NCBI RefSeq assembly: GCF_000365025.1 | Contig: NZ_KB823011.1 | Coordinates: 186,001 to 250,000 of the forward strand | Length of the DNA: 64,000 bases | Reading direction: 5' to 3' | Source of the DNA: Robiginitomaculum antarcticum DSM 21748 | GTDB taxonomy: Bacteria > Pseudomonadota > Alphaproteobacteria > Caulobacterales > Maricaulaceae | Part shown: positions 8,992 through 18,515 of the stretch, in pieces | Layout of the letters: each line of letters starts with the position of its first letter | How positions within the stretch are numbered: the first letter of the stretch is position 1 | The notes under the pieces: model-generated | Database searches by the model: none | Told to the model about the DNA's origin: nothing | Seen by the model: only the letters and a program-made list of their open reading frames with translations | Program-made: the position numbers and the translations under genes

Positions 8992-10171
8992 TCGCTTCCA
9001 GATAGCCTGTCGTGGAGAGCCAGCCTTGCTGGTCTCCGACCAGAAGCGCCAGATCTTTGGTCATCTGTCCGCCTTCAATAGTGCCGACAACAGTTTTTTC
9101 CAGCGTCGTGGCAAATTTTGCCAGTTCTGCATTATCGTCAACTTTGGCGCGGTGGGCGAGGCCCCGTGTCCACGCAAAGATAGACGCAGTGGAATTTGTA
9201 GACGTGGCTTCACCTTTTTGGTGATTTCGGTAATGGCGCGTGACCGTGCCATGCGCGGCCTCGGCTTCCATGGTCTTGCCGTCGGGGGTGAGCAGAAATG
9301 AGGTCATCAGGCCGAGCGAGCCAAAGCCCTGCGCGACCGTGTCGGACTGTACATCGCCGTCATAGTTTTTACAGGCCCAGATATAGCCGCCCGACCACTT
9401 CATGGCCGCTGCAACCATATCATCGATCAGGCGATGCTGGTACTCACCGCCAAATTCCGCAAACTGCTCAGCAAATTCTGCGTCAAAGATTTCTTGGAAA
9501 ATATCTTTAAACCGTCCGTCATATTTTTTCAGGATCGTGTTTTTCGTGGACAGATAGACCGGCCATTTGCGCGTAATGCCATAATTAAAACAAGCGCGCG
9601 CAAAATCGCGGATAGAGGCGTCAAGATTATACATACCCATAGCAACGCCGGGCTCTTTAAAATTATAAACGTCGCGCTCAATTTTCTCGCCGTTTTCGCC
9701 TTCCCATGTCATGGTGAGTTTTCCGGCGCTCGGGACAAGAAAGTCCGTGGCTTTATATTGGTCACCAAAGGCATGACGGCCAATGACGATAGGCTGCGTC
9801 CAGCCCGGCACAAGGCGGGGAACATTGCTACATATGATCGGCTCACGGAAAACAACGCCGCCTAGAATGTTGCGGATCGTGCCGTTCGGGCTAAGCCACA
9901 TCTTCTTTAGGCCGAACTCTTCAACGCGCTGCTCGTCGGGCGTAATCGTCGCGCATTTAATACCGACATTATGCTTTTTAATGGCGTGAGCCGCATCGAC
10001 AGTGATTTGGTCATTCGTTGCGTCGCGACTTTGGATCGACAGATCATAGTCAAGCAAGTCGATGTCCAGATAAGGGTTGATCAAACGATCAATTATCATG
10101 TCCCAGATGATGCGTGTCATCTCGTCCCCGTTCATGTTGACGACGGGATTGTTCACCTTGATTTTTGCCAT
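8960..10171 (-). CDS. icd: Isocitrate dehydrogenase (NADP+)
   Basis: The 403-aa cytosolic TCA-cycle enzyme converts isocitrate to 2-oxoglutarate with NADPH production. The start [11 protein letters not shown] is preceded by AGAGGA; an open frame extends about 107 codons further upstream but crosses into the divergent trmJ and is not a plausible start. Typical features: [27 protein letters not shown] (substrate phosphate-loop region), [19 protein letters not shown] (NADP region) and the C-terminal [12 protein letters not shown]. Length and sequence match the homodimeric eukaryotic-like IDH used by Alphaproteobacteria rather than the E. coli phosphorylated type. Divergent from trmJ. Confidence 0.96.
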   Translation of the reverse strand: MAKIKVNNPVVNMNGDEMTRIIWDMIIDRLINPYLDIDLLDYDLSIQSRDATNDQITVDAAHAIKKHNVGIKCATITPDEQRVEEFGLKKMWLSPNGTIRNILGGVVFREPIICSNVPRLVPGWTQPIVIGRHAFGDQYKATDFLVPSAGKLTMTWEGENGEKIERDVYNFKEPGVAMGMYNLDASIRDFARACFNYGITRKWPVYLSTKNTILKKYDGRFKDIFQEIFDAEFAEQFAEFGGEYQHRLIDDMVAAAMKWSGGYIWACKNYDGDVQSDTVAQGFGSLGLMTSFLLTPDGKTMEAEAAHGTVTRHYRNHQKGEATSTNSTASIFAWTRGLAHRAKVDDNAELAKFATTLEKTVVGTIEGGQMTKDLALLVGDQQGWLSTTGYLEAIAENFEKAMG

Positions 10172-10247
10172 AATGTCCTCTGTATAGGGTTTTAGAATTT
10201 GGCGCGCTCTTAACACCACACTGCGCCGCTGGAAAGGGCAGGCCGCC

Positions 10248-11102
10248 ATGACTGATGAGAAAAAACAAGAGGATGCAGCGCGCGCGGCGCGAGCCGAAAA
10301 ACGCCGCCGCCGTGATAAGACCCGCAAAGACCAAATGGGACAAGACCGCTTGGCCGAAAGCGCCGGGCCGCAGCCGGCTGTCATCCTCGTTGCGCCGCAA
10401 ATGGGCGAAAATATCGGCGCGGCCGCGCGGGCTATGCTCAATTTCGGGCTGACTGATCTGCGCATCGTTAAGCCTCGCGATGGCTGGCCCAATGAACGCG
10501 CCTATGCTCTGGCCAGCGGGGCCGCGCCGCTGCTGGATAATGCAAAGCTGTTTGAGACCACCGAAGAGGCTGTCGCGGATCTGTCCTTCATCATGGCGGC
10601 AACCGCGCGGCGCAGAGAGCTGGAAATCCCCGTCATCGGTACGGGCGAGGTCGGCCCGCAACTCGTCAAATGCCAGAGGGGCGGCATTGCCAGCGGGATT
10701 ATGTTCGGGCCGGAGCAAAGCGGGCTGACCAATGACGATGTCGTGCTGTGCGACTACATCCTGACCTATCCAATCAATCCGGCCTTTCAGTCGCTCAATC
10801 TCGCGCAAGCCGTGGCGGTGTTCAGCTATATATGGGGCAGCCGCGAGAGCACGGCCCCGCCGGACTTTTTCGATAAAGGCGAGCCACTCCCCGCGCCGCG
10901 CAAAGATTTGACGCGCATGCTAGAACATTTGGAAGACGAGCTGGAAAAAGCAGGCTTCTTCTACCCGCCGCAGAAAACGCCGCTCATGAAAAACAATATC
11001 CGCGCGCCACTGATTCGGGGGCAACTGACTGAGCAGGAAGTACGCACATTTCGCGGCATGATTAAAGCGCTAGCCAAGGGGAGGGGCGCGGCGCGAAAGT
11101 GA
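10248..11102 (+). CDS. trmJ: tRNA (cytidine/uridine-32-2'-O)-methyltransferase-type SPOUT RNA methyltransferase
   Basis: The 284-aa protein has a basic, Arg/Lys-rich N-terminal extension of about 35 residues, then the SPOUT core. Visible motifs are [21 protein letters not shown] (motif 1), [16 protein letters not shown] (motif 2) and [21 protein letters not shown] (motif 3), which form the knotted SAM site. It probably methylates the 2'-O of residue 32 in the tRNA anticodon loop; a related rRNA or tRNA target is possible. Start ATG at 10248 with GGAAAGGG upstream. Its promoter region is shared with divergent icd. Confidence 0.85.
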   Translation: MTDEKKQEDAARAARAEKRRRRDKTRKDQMGQDRLAESAGPQPAVILVAPQMGENIGAAARAMLNFGLTDLRIVKPRDGWPNERAYALASGAAPLLDNAKLFETTEEAVADLSFIMAATARRRELEIPVIGTGEVGPQLVKCQRGGIASGIMFGPEQSGLTNDDVVLCDYILTYPINPAFQSLNLAQAVAVFSYIWGSRESTAPPDFFDKGEPLPAPRKDLTRMLEHLEDELEKAGFFYPPQKTPLMKNNIRAPLIRGQLTEQEVRTFRGMIKALAKGRGAARK

Positions 11103-11123
11103 GATGCAAACGGGCTGTCTATG

Positions 11124-12362
11124 TTAATGAATTAACCGCGCCGATGTTTTGCTGAGTCTTTGCGCTGAATCGCGGTTATAATTATTTTTGCTCGCGGAAA
11201 TCGCGAATGTCCCGCTACCTACTATTTTTAAATTGTGGACAACAATAGTTGCAAAACTTTGTGTGTCAGTGCTATGTTGTGCCGCGCCGATGACTTCAAG
11301 ACTTTGGCGGGGCAAATAGATGGTGCCTGGCAGGTGAAGTTCGCCTCGGCCTACAATTTTACTGCCCTGGCCTAGCGGTTCGGAAGAACTTTGGACGACG
11401 CTAAAACCTGCAAGGGGGCCATTCACCGGCGGCGTCGTAATCACATCGCCATTTCCGGTAACATCAATACTAGAGGCGCCTTCTAAGACAAATGCAACCT
11501 CTTCGCCCACAATAGAGCCCCCGCCCTTTATGTCTATATGGCCATCTTTCATAATATAAATACCTGGCGTAAGCGTCACCACTGAGCCCCTATCAACGGC
11601 TATGCCGCCGCAATATGTACCGGGCTTAAGCGTCATCGAACTGGATACAGAAAGCCGGGTATAATCGCAGGCACCAGCGCGCGGGATGTCCAGCGACGCG
11701 AAGGGATCAGGCACAACCCCGCAAGCGGTCTTTGGCGCGTGTGAAAAGCCTCTCTTAGCGGAAACGCCTCCGGCTACGCATATGTCTTCTGCTTGTATTG
11801 AAGAGTTGCCGACAAGCGAGATTGCTTTTGGCGATGTGGAGTTGACTTGAATGCTGCAATTCTTGGTTTCAAACGTGGCGCTGCCGCGGACTTCAAATGA
11901 GCCGTTACCCTCGGGGTCAAGCACATAGAGGCATGCTGTATTTTCATGGACCACTTTTGCAACTGCGCGCGCACCCACGGTCATATCGGACGTGGCAAAA
12001 AGATTGGAAAATATGCGCGGAACACCGGATGTCAGCCTTACGTCAACGGTTTCGGACTTTGCATTGACATATACGGCGCTGGAATACCCGTCTATGTTGA
12101 TATCATTACCGTGAAGCACGTAATCTTTGGCGGTCTCTTCGGCCTTAATCTCGACATCATGTCCGCCCTTGCCCAGCAAAAGCGCCCCGCTCAAAGCCGC
12201 CGCATCCGCTGCGTTCTGAAGTTTTGCTTCCTGCGAGCGCCAGACATTCATATCGACAATCATCGCGCTGCCCGCTAAAAGCGCAAATGAGCATCCGACA
12301 AATAAAATGGTCAGATTGCCTTGCTCATCTTTCAAGAAGGTTTTTAATCGCGATTTTAACAT
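11124..12362 (-). CDS. TadG-like pilus-assembly / surface protein
   Basis: The 412-aa protein begins with the TadE/TadG N-terminal signature: a short cytoplasmic segment (KDEQGNLTILFVGCSFALLAG), one hydrophobic helix (about residues 17-37) and the WRSQEAKLQNAADAAALSGAL motif. The remainder is an extracytoplasmic beta-rich region with Ser/Gly/Thr-rich strands (GSGTFAIS, GGGSIVGEEVAFVLEG) resembling a beta-helix. TadG-like proteins act as minor pseudopilins or anchors for Flp pili, used in holdfast and surface attachment by Caulobacter relatives. No other tad gene is adjacent, so this is an orphan copy. Confidence 0.75.
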   Translation of the reverse strand: MLKSRLKTFLKDEQGNLTILFVGCSFALLAGSAMIVDMNVWRSQEAKLQNAADAAALSGALLLGKGGHDVEIKAEETAKDYVLHGNDINIDGYSSAVYVNAKSETVDVRLTSGVPRIFSNLFATSDMTVGARAVAKVVHENTACLYVLDPEGNGSFEVRGSATFETKNCSIQVNSTSPKAISLVGNSSIQAEDICVAGGVSAKRGFSHAPKTACGVVPDPFASLDIPRAGACDYTRLSVSSSMTLKPGTYCGGIAVDRGSVVTLTPGIYIMKDGHIDIKGGGSIVGEEVAFVLEGASSIDVTGNGDVITTPPVNGPLAGFSVVQSSSEPLGQGSKIVGRGELHLPGTIYLPRQSLEVIGAAQHSTDTQSFATIVVHNLKIVGSGTFAISASKNNYNRDSAQRLSKTSARLIH

Positions 12363-12471
12363 AGTGCACTCCCGGATTCACGCACGATATTAGATGTTAA
12401 GGATTAAAGGCCCGCCAGTATATATGGTTAACAATGTGTTTTTGCGTCAAAACACGGACAGTTTTATGCCC

Positions 12472-12499
12472 TTGACCCTAACTTTAATTGCACTATTAA
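12472..12499 (+). promoter_or_regulatory. Likely sigma-70 promoter of rpsD
   Basis: TTGACC (-35) and TATTAA (-10) separated by 16 bp lie about 100 bp upstream of the rpsD ATG, in an otherwise gene-free stretch between the TadG-like gene and rpsD. Inferred from motif match only. Confidence 0.45.
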
Positions 12500-12597
12500 G
12501 CAGCCATCTACGGGATGATTGGTATCCGCCGTTGAGATCGCTGCGCTGAATAGTCTGCGCGAGCCGGAGCCAGTTAAGAAGAAAGGGCCGCAAGCCC

Positions 12598-13215
12598 ATG
12601 TCTAAACGTATTCAAGCCAAGTATAAAATCGACCGCCGCTCCGGTGAAAACATCTGGGGCCGTCCAAAATCACCAGTCAATAAGCGCCCTTATGGTCCGG
12701 GACAGCACGGCCAAGGCCGTAAGTCCAAATTGTCTGACTTCGGTATTCAGCTGCGCGCCAAGCAAAAGCTTAAAGGCTATTACGGCAATATCCTCGAAAA
12801 GGGTTTCCGCCGCGTCTATACCGAAGCCACGCGCATGCGCGGCGATACATCCGAAAACCTGATTGGCCTGCTGGAGAGCCGTCTGGACGCCGTGGTTTAC
12901 CGCGCGAAATTCGTCCCGACTGTCTTTGCGGCGCGCCAGTTTGTTAATCACGGCCACGTCACAGTGAACGGCATTAAAGTGAACATCCCGTCTTACCGCG
13001 TTCGCGTTGGCGACGTCGTTGAAGTGCGCGAAAAATCCCGCACAATGGCGCTGGTTCTCGAAGCTCTCGAATCTGCCGAGCGTGAAATTCCTGACTATGT
13101 CGATCTGGATCCCAAAGCGATGAAAGCGACATTTGTCCGCATTCCTAGCTTTGACGAAGTGCCTTATCCGGTGGTTATGGAACCCAACCTCGTTGTCGAA
13201 TTCTACTCCCGCTAA
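12598..13215 (+). CDS. rpsD: 30S ribosomal protein S4
   Basis: 205 aa, the normal length for alphaproteobacterial S4. [14 protein letters not shown] lacks the zinc cysteines of the C+ type. The S4 RNA-binding domain is clear ([34 protein letters not shown], about residues 93-125), and the conserved C-terminus VVEFYSR is present. It nucleates 30S assembly by binding 16S rRNA. Here it stands alone with its own promoter and a strong terminator, away from the large ribosomal operons, as is usual in this class. Confidence 0.97.
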   Translation: MSKRIQAKYKIDRRSGENIWGRPKSPVNKRPYGPGQHGQGRKSKLSDFGIQLRAKQKLKGYYGNILEKGFRRVYTEATRMRGDTSENLIGLLESRLDAVVYRAKFVPTVFAARQFVNHGHVTVNGIKVNIPSYRVRVGDVVEVREKSRTMALVLEALESAEREIPDYVDLDPKAMKATFVRIPSFDEVPYPVVMEPNLVVEFYSR

Positions 13216-13236
13216 TCGCCGCAACATTGATTACGA

Positions 13237-13264
13237 AAAGCCGTCCTTTTGGGCGGCTTTTTTG
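13237..13264 (+). terminator. Rho-independent terminator of rpsD
   Basis: AAAGCCGTCC, loop TTTT, GGGCGGCTTT (one G-U pair), then a T run; it begins 22 bp after the rpsD stop. Confidence 0.88.
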
Positions 13265-13342
13265 TTGGGCTAAGGGGGGCGTTGGCGGGTATCCGCCGTT
13301 TCGGAGTGTGGATGAATCTTTCTTCTTCCCACTAGTTCTTAC

Positions 13343-13490
13343 CCGGCTCATCCCTGCGAAAGCAGGGATCTATTCTGTGATGCTATGAATGTTATTATTG
13401 ACAATAATTTATTATAAAACAGTTGGTTAAGTTTACAGACCTTAGTTGACAGCTATCGCAAAAGGTCCCTGCTTTCGCAGGGATGAGCGG
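13343..13490. repeat. REP-like palindromes in inverted orientation (MITE-like unit)
   Basis: Two copies of the palindrome TCCCTGCGAAAGCAGGGA, each flanked by GCTCA, face each other: GCTCA-palindrome at about 13347-13369, and its reverse complement at about 13465-13487. About 95 bp of AT-rich DNA lies between them. Each copy is a hairpin by itself and the pair could form a long cruciform. Similar GCGAAAGC-core intergenic repeats are widespread in Proteobacteria; mobility is inferred. Confidence 0.65.
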
Positions 13491-13975
13491 AAGTGGAGAG
13501 ATAGTCAAAACCGTGGATATATATTTATCTATCCCCGCCTCCTCATTCTCTCCTATGTTTAAACTGTCTCTTGTGGCGGGCCGGGTGTCGACGTTCGGTA
13601 ACTTATGAGAGATCGGTATTGGATTCGGGAGAGGTGGGGTTACGGCCTACATCAAACGGGTTTGGGTCTGTGACCTCGCGTGGGACACAGCTCTTAGTGT
13701 GATGCTCATGCCCCGACAGGGGAGGGCCGCGAGATATCGCCGCGAAGTCATCTCTTTGCGAAACACTTACCCTTACGGTCTCCGGCAAGGAGACGGCTTC
13801 GCGGAATGAGTCCGCACATTTTAATTCCCGGCTCGTCCTACGGACGAGACTCGCCTCTTGTTTTTGTGACGACCCGATGCGTCATCGCACGGTGGTGCGT
13901 GACTATGATTATGGCCTTGGCCCGTCAGCTTTCGTATGTCGTAGGCCGGATAAACTATCGCGTAGAGAGAAGCCC
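13491..13975. other. Hairpin-rich non-coding stretch; possible structured RNA
   Basis: No convincing coding frame is seen. Several perfect short stems occur on the + strand: CCCC/GGGG around GACA near 13731, GTCTCC/GGAGAC around GGCAA near 13780, GCGGA/TCCGC near 13800, CTCGTCC/GGACGAG near 13835 followed by TCTTGTTTTTG, and GCAC/GTGC near 13890. It lies between the terminated rpsD and the 3' end of cckA. It could hold a small RNA or decayed repeats. I could not match it to tmRNA, RNase P, SRP or a known riboswitch. Confidence 0.3.
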
Positions 13976-16453
13976 TTAATCCTCATCCGCGAGTTCGCGC
14001 TTCACCCTTTGCGCGAGTTCGAGCAGGGTGAAGGGCTTGGGCAAAAATGTAATGTCGGGATGCTCGGAGAGAATATCGGAGAATTCTTCCTCTGCATATC
14101 CGGAGATGAAAACAATTTTGGCATCGCCCAAAAGCGCGCGGCCTTTACGCAGCAGGGTTGGGCCGTCCATGGCTGGCATGACAACATCGGAGACCATCAG
14201 ATCGAATTTATAATCTCCGCTTTCAAGGATTTCATAGGCTTCTTCGCCGTCTCCCGCCTCGATCACCACATAGCCGCGTTTGCGCAGGGTTTTGGCCGCG
14301 ATCGTGCGGACATTTTCCTCGTCCTCGACAAACAGGACCGTGCCCGATCCGGCCAGATCGGAGGGCTTATCCGCGGACGCTCTGGACGCAACCGCCGCCG
14401 GAGCGTCTGCCGAGGGTTTTTCATCCGTCGCAGGCAGGTAGACGGAAAATGTGGTGCCTTTGCCCGGTTCGCTATCCACCGTCAGATGACCGCCGGACTG
14501 CTCGACAATGCCGTATACGGTCGCCAGACCCAGCCCCGTGCCTTTGCCTTGCGCTTTGGTCGTAAAGAACGGCTCGAAGATTTTTTCCTGCAGCTCTGCG
14601 CTCATGCCGGTGCCGTTATCGGTCACGTCAATACGCACAAAGCGCGCCCCGGACGCGGTCTCGATCCCGCGCTTTTGAAGGGCGTCATTTCCGGCTTCAT
14701 GCGTCGAGATGATGATCAGGCCGTCGCTCTTACCGTCCAGCGCGTCGCGGGCATTGACGCACAAATTGACCATCACGGTTTCAATCTGCGTGCTGTCCGC
14801 CTTAATGGCCGGAAGATTGCGTCCGTGACGCATGTCGATTTTAACCCGCTCAGCCATGACCTGCCGCAGCAGAATATACATGTCGGACAGGGCGTCAGTG
14901 ACATCCAAAACTTCGGTGCGAAGGGTCTGTTTGCGCGAAAAGGCCAGCAGCTTTTTGACCAGACCGGCTGCGCGCGTCACCGTTGAATTGATTTTCTGTA
15001 GCTCTGGATAGGACGGATCGCCGACAGGGTGACGGCCCAGCAATTCGTCCGTATTGAGCCGGATCGCAGTGAGGAGATTATTAAAATCATGGGCGACGCC
15101 GCCCGCCAGCTGTCCTACGGCCTGCATTTTACGGCTTTGGACCAGCTGGTTTTCCAGATCCTTTCGGGCGCTGACATCGATAATATAGGCCGTGATATGG
15201 GCCGCGTCGCGACCGAAATAGACATGGACAGGGCGCGGTTTTTTACCGGCCAATACGGCGTCATAGGATTGGGTGTCGCTGGGCGTGAAATCGGCGTTGA
15301 GGAAGACCGGCGCCGTGTCGCTGACATCAAAGAGTTTCGCGAAAGCCGTGCCCGTATGCATATCCGCCTCGCTCATGTTCAGCAGGGCGCTGTTGATTTC
15401 GCTGAGGGTTGCGTCCGCAATGCGCTCGCCGGTCAGCGCGGCAACGCCGAAGGGCGCGCCGCTCTTGGCCCGTCCGGACATGGGGCTGTGCGCGCTATCA
15501 TCATTGCCGCGGGGCAGGGTGGGAGACGTCGTCCCCCCGGCGGCCGGACTGGAGGAATGGCCATATATGGCGACGCTGGCAAAAGCCTGTCCATCATCCA
15601 GCGTAGACCAGTTTCCGGTCAAGACGGCCGGCGTGACCAGCCCTTTGCGCGTGATCAGCCGCGTATCATAACGCACAATGCGGCCGTCCGAGCGCGGACT
15701 GTCCAGAAGGCTTCCGGGGTTTTCGATAAATTCGGCCATCAGCTCAGGCATGCTGTCTGCGCTCAAGCCCAGCCAGCGGCGCAATATCGGGTTTATCGCG
15801 AGGATTTCTCCTTCCGCCGTCACGGAGAACAGGCCGACCGGCGCATGAGTGAGCGATTGGACATTCGAAAAATCCGCCCCGGTTATGTCCTCAATTTGCC
15901 AGAGCTGGCCGCGGCCCAAGCCAGAGACCTGCACGCGGAAGCGGTGAAGTTGTCCGTCCCGCCCGATAGCGTCTATGCGTTTTTCGGCGTTCTGCGTCTC
16001 CGTACGTTTGTGATGTAATTGAAAGATCGCCGCGTCATCGGATTTAATCTTACTGCCCAGAAGACGGTCAATCGTTGGCGCTGTGCCTGAAAGGCCAACA
16101 ACGCCGAGCTTTTCCGCCAGCTTCATATAGGCCGGATTGGCGTAGACGGGATGTCCGTCCCGCGTAACAAGGCTCGGCTCTTTTATCTTTTCCAAGGCGG
16201 CGGCGATAAGACTTTGATCGATCGCTTTGCCGGCCGGTTTGGCGGCCACAGGGCGGGCTATTGTCAGGGCGAGCATGACGATCAACGCAATCACGGCGAC
16301 GCCGATCAGCAGGGCGAATGCCAGCCAGCCCAATAGGGGCGCGTTGAGCGCAGCAGCGGTGGCGGCTGCGAGCGCAATTATGGCGCAGAGCCACATCACA
16401 TAGGCGGGACGCCGCCGCTCGGACGGTTTCTGATCTGTCTCATAGATAGACAT
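13976..16453 (-). CDS. cckA: Hybrid sensor histidine kinase CckA
   Basis: The 825-aa inner-membrane kinase of the CckA-ChpT-CtrA cell-cycle phosphorelay. Two transmembrane helices (about 17-36 and 40-66) are followed by PAS-type sensor regions (about 80-190, 198-300, 365-430). The HisKA segment [23 protein letters not shown] has phospho-His455; the ATP-binding domain has DNGTGM and [21 protein letters not shown] receiver at about 708-825 carries Asp756 in [10 protein letters not shown]. The H-box and the receiver lysine (FLPKPF) are the CckA pattern. It is longer than the Caulobacter protein (about 690 aa), with a Gly/Ser/Pro-rich insert around 300-330. Kinase/phosphatase switching that controls CtrA is family knowledge; chpT and ctrA are not in the window. 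Confidence 0.9.
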   Translation of the reverse strand: MSIYETDQKPSERRRPAYVMWLCAIIALAAATAAALNAPLLGWLAFALLIGVAVIALIVMLALTIARPVAAKPAGKAIDQSLIAAALEKIKEPSLVTRDGHPVYANPAYMKLAEKLGVVGLSGTAPTIDRLLGSKIKSDDAAIFQLHHKRTETQNAEKRIDAIGRDGQLHRFRVQVSGLGRGQLWQIEDITGADFSNVQSLTHAPVGLFSVTAEGEILAINPILRRWLGLSADSMPELMAEFIENPGSLLDSPRSDGRIVRYDTRLITRKGLVTPAVLTGNWSTLDDGQAFASVAIYGHSSSPAAGGTTSPTLPRGNDDSAHSPMSGRAKSGAPFGVAALTGERIADATLSEINSALLNMSEADMHTGTAFAKLFDVSDTAPVFLNADFTPSDTQSYDAVLAGKKPRPVHVYFGRDAAHITAYIIDVSARKDLENQLVQSRKMQAVGQLAGGVAHDFNNLLTAIRLNTDELLGRHPVGDPSYPELQKINSTVTRAAGLVKKLLAFSRKQTLRTEVLDVTDALSDMYILLRQVMAERVKIDMRHGRNLPAIKADSTQIETVMVNLCVNARDALDGKSDGLIIISTHEAGNDALQKRGIETASGARFVRIDVTDNGTGMSAELQEKIFEPFFTTKAQGKGTGLGLATVYGIVEQSGGHLTVDSEPGKGTTFSVYLPATDEKPSADAPAAVASRASADKPSDLAGSGTVLFVEDEENVRTIAAKTLRKRGYVVIEAGDGEEAYEILESGDYKFDLMVSDVVMPAMDGPTLLRKGRALLGDAKIVFISGYAEEEFSDILSEHPDITFLPKPFTLLELAQRVKRELADED

Positions 16454-16665
16454 GACTCTGTTGCTCCCGCCGGTTCATATTCTGCAAAGTGATTCGGTCA
16501 TAGTCGCTGTGTTCGCGCCGTTGGCAAGAGCCAGGGCCAAAATTTGCACCCTAAATATGGGTTAGGCAAGCCGCGCTAGTGACTTTTTATTAACCATCTT
16601 TGTAAGGGTGGTTTTAAGCCTGCTTTGGTAATGGCGGATTAAATATTTTCTGGGTGGGACCTCAA

Positions 16666-18414
16666 ATGATACAATTATCACACATAAAGCCGGCTATGAA
16701 GCGCTCGCCGCTCAAGACATTGGCGCTCTGCAGCGCCGCTGTTGCGGCGTTAACGGCTCCGGCGCTGGCCGGACAAAGTGCGATGGCGCTTCGGGGACAC
16801 TGGAATCCGCAAACGGCGGCTGTACCGGCGAATGCCGTCGCGGCGTCGCAAGCTTATTATAGCGGCGAAATCGGGTGTAACGCTTATACGCCGTGCCAGA
16901 TACAGACAGATGGGACGCAAACGCCATATTCAAGTGGGCAGGCGGCTGTTGACGCAGGACATTATGCACCGTCAGGCTACCCGCCTCAGGGCCCCTCGCC
17001 GCAAGGTTCCGCGCAATATTCAGGACAGACGCAGCCTGCGCCGACACGGCTTAATATATTTGGCCTCCGCGGCCGCAAGGCGGCGCCCGCCTATGCTGCG
17101 CCGCAATATGCTTATAATGATACGCGTTTTGATGTTGGCGGCGTAACCGTTCGCACCAGCGCGGCCCATACGGATCGTATGCTGGACTGGCAGGAGAACA
17201 CGACCGGCAAGACGGTCACATTATTGCAGCACCGCCGCAATGGCGTGCTCGCGCCTAACTCGCTTTATATCGGGGCCGGTATCAAAGGCGGTTTCATGTA
17301 TCAACAGACAGAGAATCCGGGTCAATTCCCGCTCTTGTCGCGATTTCCGGACTTCACCAACCGCACGGATGACCGCTCCGGCGTCTTTGCCATTAATAAT
17401 GCAGCGCTGGCAATCACATCGACATTTGGAGATTGGACAACGATTTATTTACAGCCGGAATATTCTGAGACGGAATTCAAACATTCACAGGATGAATTCC
17501 AGCTGCGCAAAGCCTATGTCACATTCGGTAATCTGGACCGCACGCCTTTTTATGCTGCCTTTGGCCGAAAAACGATCGATTTTGGTAATTTTGATGGATA
17601 TAACCCCTTCACTCAGACCGAAGCCCAGCACTATTTCTGGGCCGTGGCCGATCAACCGGTTCTTGAACTGGGGTTTTACAAAAACGGTCTGAAAGCCTCA
17701 GTTTCGGCCTTTAGCGGCGGACGGCAACTCCGCACAGCCTTTGCCGACGAAGAGAACAATATCCAGAATTATGCGGCGAGCGTCGAGAAGGAATTCCTGT
17801 TTAATAATGGCGGCGCGCTAACCTTCGGGGCCAGCTATCTGCACGACACAATCTACCGTGATAATTTCACGGCCCATACGTTCCAGGATAGACAAACCGG
17901 TACGCCCCCGGCTAATTTTATCAACTATCCTAACGCTGCGGCGTCGGCCTTTGTCGAATATAATCATCCCTATATCGATCTGATGGTTGAATATACATCG
18001 ACATTAGAGCCATGGGCGGCGGCGATCCCGCAGGCACCGGATGGAACAGTCGTTCCGGAATATGTGAACGCTGACGGGTCGCTGAACTTTGACGAGAAGC
18101 TATCCGTCTTGGTCGCGCAGGCCCGGATTAAGCCAACGATTTTAGGCAAAGTCACGCCCATCTCTTTAGTCACAAGCTTCGGCAATATCAGCGATAGTGA
18201 TTATGTCGGCACAAATGGTTTTGGCGGCGAAGTCACATTTGACGAAAACCAGCAGCATGTGATCGGCATAGAGCGCCATATCAGTGAATATATCGATTTC
18301 GGCGCAGAATATGTCTTTAATAAAGGCTTCATTCCCTTCGTTGCGCCGCAAGTGGTGTCAAATGCGGATACGGAGGCGCATGCCGTTAATATCGGCTTCA
18401 AAGCGCGCTTTTAG
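16666..18414 (+). CDS. Outer-membrane beta-barrel protein, LbtU-like siderophore porin family
   Basis: About 582 aa. I start it at the ATG of MIQLSHIKPAM, with GGTGGG upstream; a GTG four codons earlier is possible. The signal peptide is KRSPLKTLALCSAAVAALTAPALA. A Pro/Gln/Ser-rich, low-complexity segment (about 40-130) precedes a beta-barrel rich in alternating aromatic strands, ending in VNIGFKARF with terminal Phe. YIGAGIKGGFMYQ, FAAFGRKTIDFGNFDGYNPF-like and GIERHISEYIDFGAEYVF segments resemble the DUF3573/LbtU porins. Those were first described for legiobactin uptake, but the ligand here is unknown. No TonB-box plug is present, so this is not a TonB receptor. Confidence 0.6.
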   Translation: MIQLSHIKPAMKRSPLKTLALCSAAVAALTAPALAGQSAMALRGHWNPQTAAVPANAVAASQAYYSGEIGCNAYTPCQIQTDGTQTPYSSGQAAVDAGHYAPSGYPPQGPSPQGSAQYSGQTQPAPTRLNIFGLRGRKAAPAYAAPQYAYNDTRFDVGGVTVRTSAAHTDRMLDWQENTTGKTVTLLQHRRNGVLAPNSLYIGAGIKGGFMYQQTENPGQFPLLSRFPDFTNRTDDRSGVFAINNAALAITSTFGDWTTIYLQPEYSETEFKHSQDEFQLRKAYVTFGNLDRTPFYAAFGRKTIDFGNFDGYNPFTQTEAQHYFWAVADQPVLELGFYKNGLKASVSAFSGGRQLRTAFADEENNIQNYAASVEKEFLFNNGGALTFGASYLHDTIYRDNFTAHTFQDRQTGTPPANFINYPNAAASAFVEYNHPYIDLMVEYTSTLEPWAAAIPQAPDGTVVPEYVNADGSLNFDEKLSVLVAQARIKPTILGKVTPISLVTSFGNISDSDYVGTNGFGGEVTFDENQQHVIGIERHISEYIDFGAEYVFNKGFIPFVAPQVVSNADTEAHAVNIGFKARF

Positions 18415-18515
18415 CCGCCTTAACTCATCTTACTGTGGATGTCCGTTACTGCGGGCCTTCACGCGGGCAGATATTCCCGTTACAGTGATCCCAAATTTAA
18501 TAATAAGGGATTCCT

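Noticed and set aside
10172-10492. N-terminal extension of icd by about 107 codons
   Set aside because: It would overlap divergent trmJ; the extension is basic and low complexity, and a good ribosome-binding site precedes the shorter start.
12480-12500. CtrA box (TTAA-N7-TTAA) upstream of rpsD
   Set aside because: The spacing between the TTAA halves is eight, not seven, and the right half is better explained as a -10 element.
12670-13227. 185-codon minus-strand frame opposite rpsD
   Set aside because: Antisense of a clear S4 gene; no recognisable protein.
13560-13930. tmRNA, RNase P RNA, 6S or SRP RNA
   Set aside because: I looked for the T-arm and tag codons, GAGGAAAGTCC, and the SRP core on both strands and found none, so no RNA family name is assigned.
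13877-14986. Long + strand frame of 369 codons opposite cckA
   Set aside because: It is the antisense of the kinase and receiver codons; composition and lack of domains mark it as a shadow.
15029-16018. Second long + strand frame opposite cckA
   Set aside because: Same reason; the cckA domains in this stretch are unambiguous on the minus strand.
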